Below, piece by piece: positions 50,263-50,369 of a DNA stretch of 50,369 nucleotides; position 1 is the stretch's first letter, and the number at the start of each line of letters is the position of its first letter. This stretch comes from JAHEJB01 sp041748175 (GTDB lineage Bacteria; Bacteroidota; Rhodothermia; Rhodothermales; Rubricoccaceae): NCBI GenBank assembly GCA_041748175.1, contig JBGTDU010000038.1:1-50369 (forward strand). Direction: 5' to 3'. The notes under the pieces are model-generated. The model saw only the letters and a program-made list of their open reading frames with translations, ran no database searches and was not told where the DNA came from. A program made the position numbers and the translations under genes.

Positions 50263-50369
50263 ATGCCCAAGATGAAACCGACGCACTACGAAGATCCGGA
50301 CGTCGTCCGTCGTTACGCGCAAGGCCCATCTGCTTTCGTGCCGGCCTACCAGCACATGCAGCAAATGGC
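50263..50369 (+). CDS. Cassette 8: class I SAM-dependent methyltransferase, N-terminal fragment
   Basis: The frame from ATG 50263 (MPKMKPTHYEDPDVVRRYAQ, then GPSAFVPAYQHMQQMA) is open to the window edge. The DPDVVRRYAQGPSAFVPAY pattern resembles the N-terminus of small class I methyltransferases that begin HYDDP-x-V-x-x-RY. Only about 35 residues are visible and no SAM-binding motif is reached, so the call rests on this start pattern and its cassette position 32 bp after the boundary. Confidence 0.6.
   Translation, partial: MPKMKPTHYEDPDVVRRYAQGPSAFVPAYQHMQQM

Larger units (their letters stand above)
41519..50369 (+). mobile_element. Integron gene-cassette array (7 complete cassettes plus a partial one)
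   Basis: Cassettes run 41519-42842, 42843-44448, 44449-45001, 45002-45478, 45479-46715, 46716-49649 (interrupted by an IS) and 49650-50230, with an eighth starting at 50231. For each, the R' core at its start is the reverse complement of the R'' core at its end: GTTAGGC/GCCTAAC, GTTCTAC/GTAGAAC (twice), GTTAGCC/GGCTAAC and GTTAGGC/GCCTAAC exactly; the first and sixth differ by one base. This is what insertion of circular cassettes between G and TT predicts. All cassette genes read away from intI. The array continues past the right edge. Confidence 0.93.

Overview
The window looks like a chromosomal segment of a marine or saline member of the Rhodothermota/Bacteroidota. Signs are an estimated GC near 60 %, a secreted protein with a type IX secretion (T9SS) C-terminal sorting domain, a TonB-dependent receptor coupled to a DUF4249 lipoprotein, lipobox exoproteins, and weak Shine-Dalgarno sequences. 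I could not assign a genus. All calls were made by eye from the sequence, without database searches.

Layout. 1-2495: cyanophycin synthetase, cut by the left edge. 2.9-18.4 kb: exported or envelope proteins (two M28 peptidases, a T9SS cargo protein, a TonB receptor/DUF4249 pair, an EEP-family lipoprotein) mixed with housekeeping genes (a DUF3524 tRNA-queuosine glycosyltransferase homologue, comF, an ABC ATPase, an NAD(P)-binding protein, an SCP2 protein, an ABM-fold protein, a lipase-like hydrolase). 18.6-24.0 kb: fabH, then three minus-strand genes resembling the end of reductive pyrimidine catabolism (aminotransferase, NCS1 transporter, beta-ureidopropionase). 25.6-25.9 kb: two tRNA-Arg genes. 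26-29.9 kb: a compact thiamine operon thiO-thiS-thiG-thiE-thiD with overlapping genes and a MITE-like inverted repeat between thiE and thiD. 30-40.3 kb: a DAO-type oxidoreductase, class I aldolase, a DUF4160/DUF2442 module, an exported methyltransferase, TerC, an AAA ATPase, a lone Phd antitoxin, a lone EutN/CcmL shell protein and lpdA.

40.35 kb to the right edge is a chromosomal integron, the most notable system here. It has an IntI-type tyrosine recombinase with the integron-specific insertion, facing away from an attI-like site with two 12-bp direct repeats and an L-R palindrome. Seven full cassettes and the start of an eighth follow, separated by attC sites. The seven attC sites have folding arms with extrahelical bases. 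In every cassette the first R' core is the reverse complement of the R'' core at its end: exactly in cassettes 2-5 and 7, with one mismatch in 1 and 6. Cassettes carry two unknown proteins; a HipA/CtkA-like kinase with a separate HipA-N-terminal-like partner; a four-helix membrane protein; DUF3892; an uncharacterised protein plus an AbiU2/HEPN-like protein; an exported M23 peptidase; a GNAT acetyltransferase; and a methyltransferase running off the edge.

An IS110/IS1111-like element sits inside the attC of the M23 cassette, immediately after the R'' box. It has subterminal inverted repeats and about 0.5 kb of non-coding DNA where a bridge RNA could lie. Its transposase has Gly where relatives have the catalytic Glu. 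Scattered repeats beginning TCATCC (ending GGATGA) occur in several intergenic regions, and one supplies the last codons of the NCS1 transporter.
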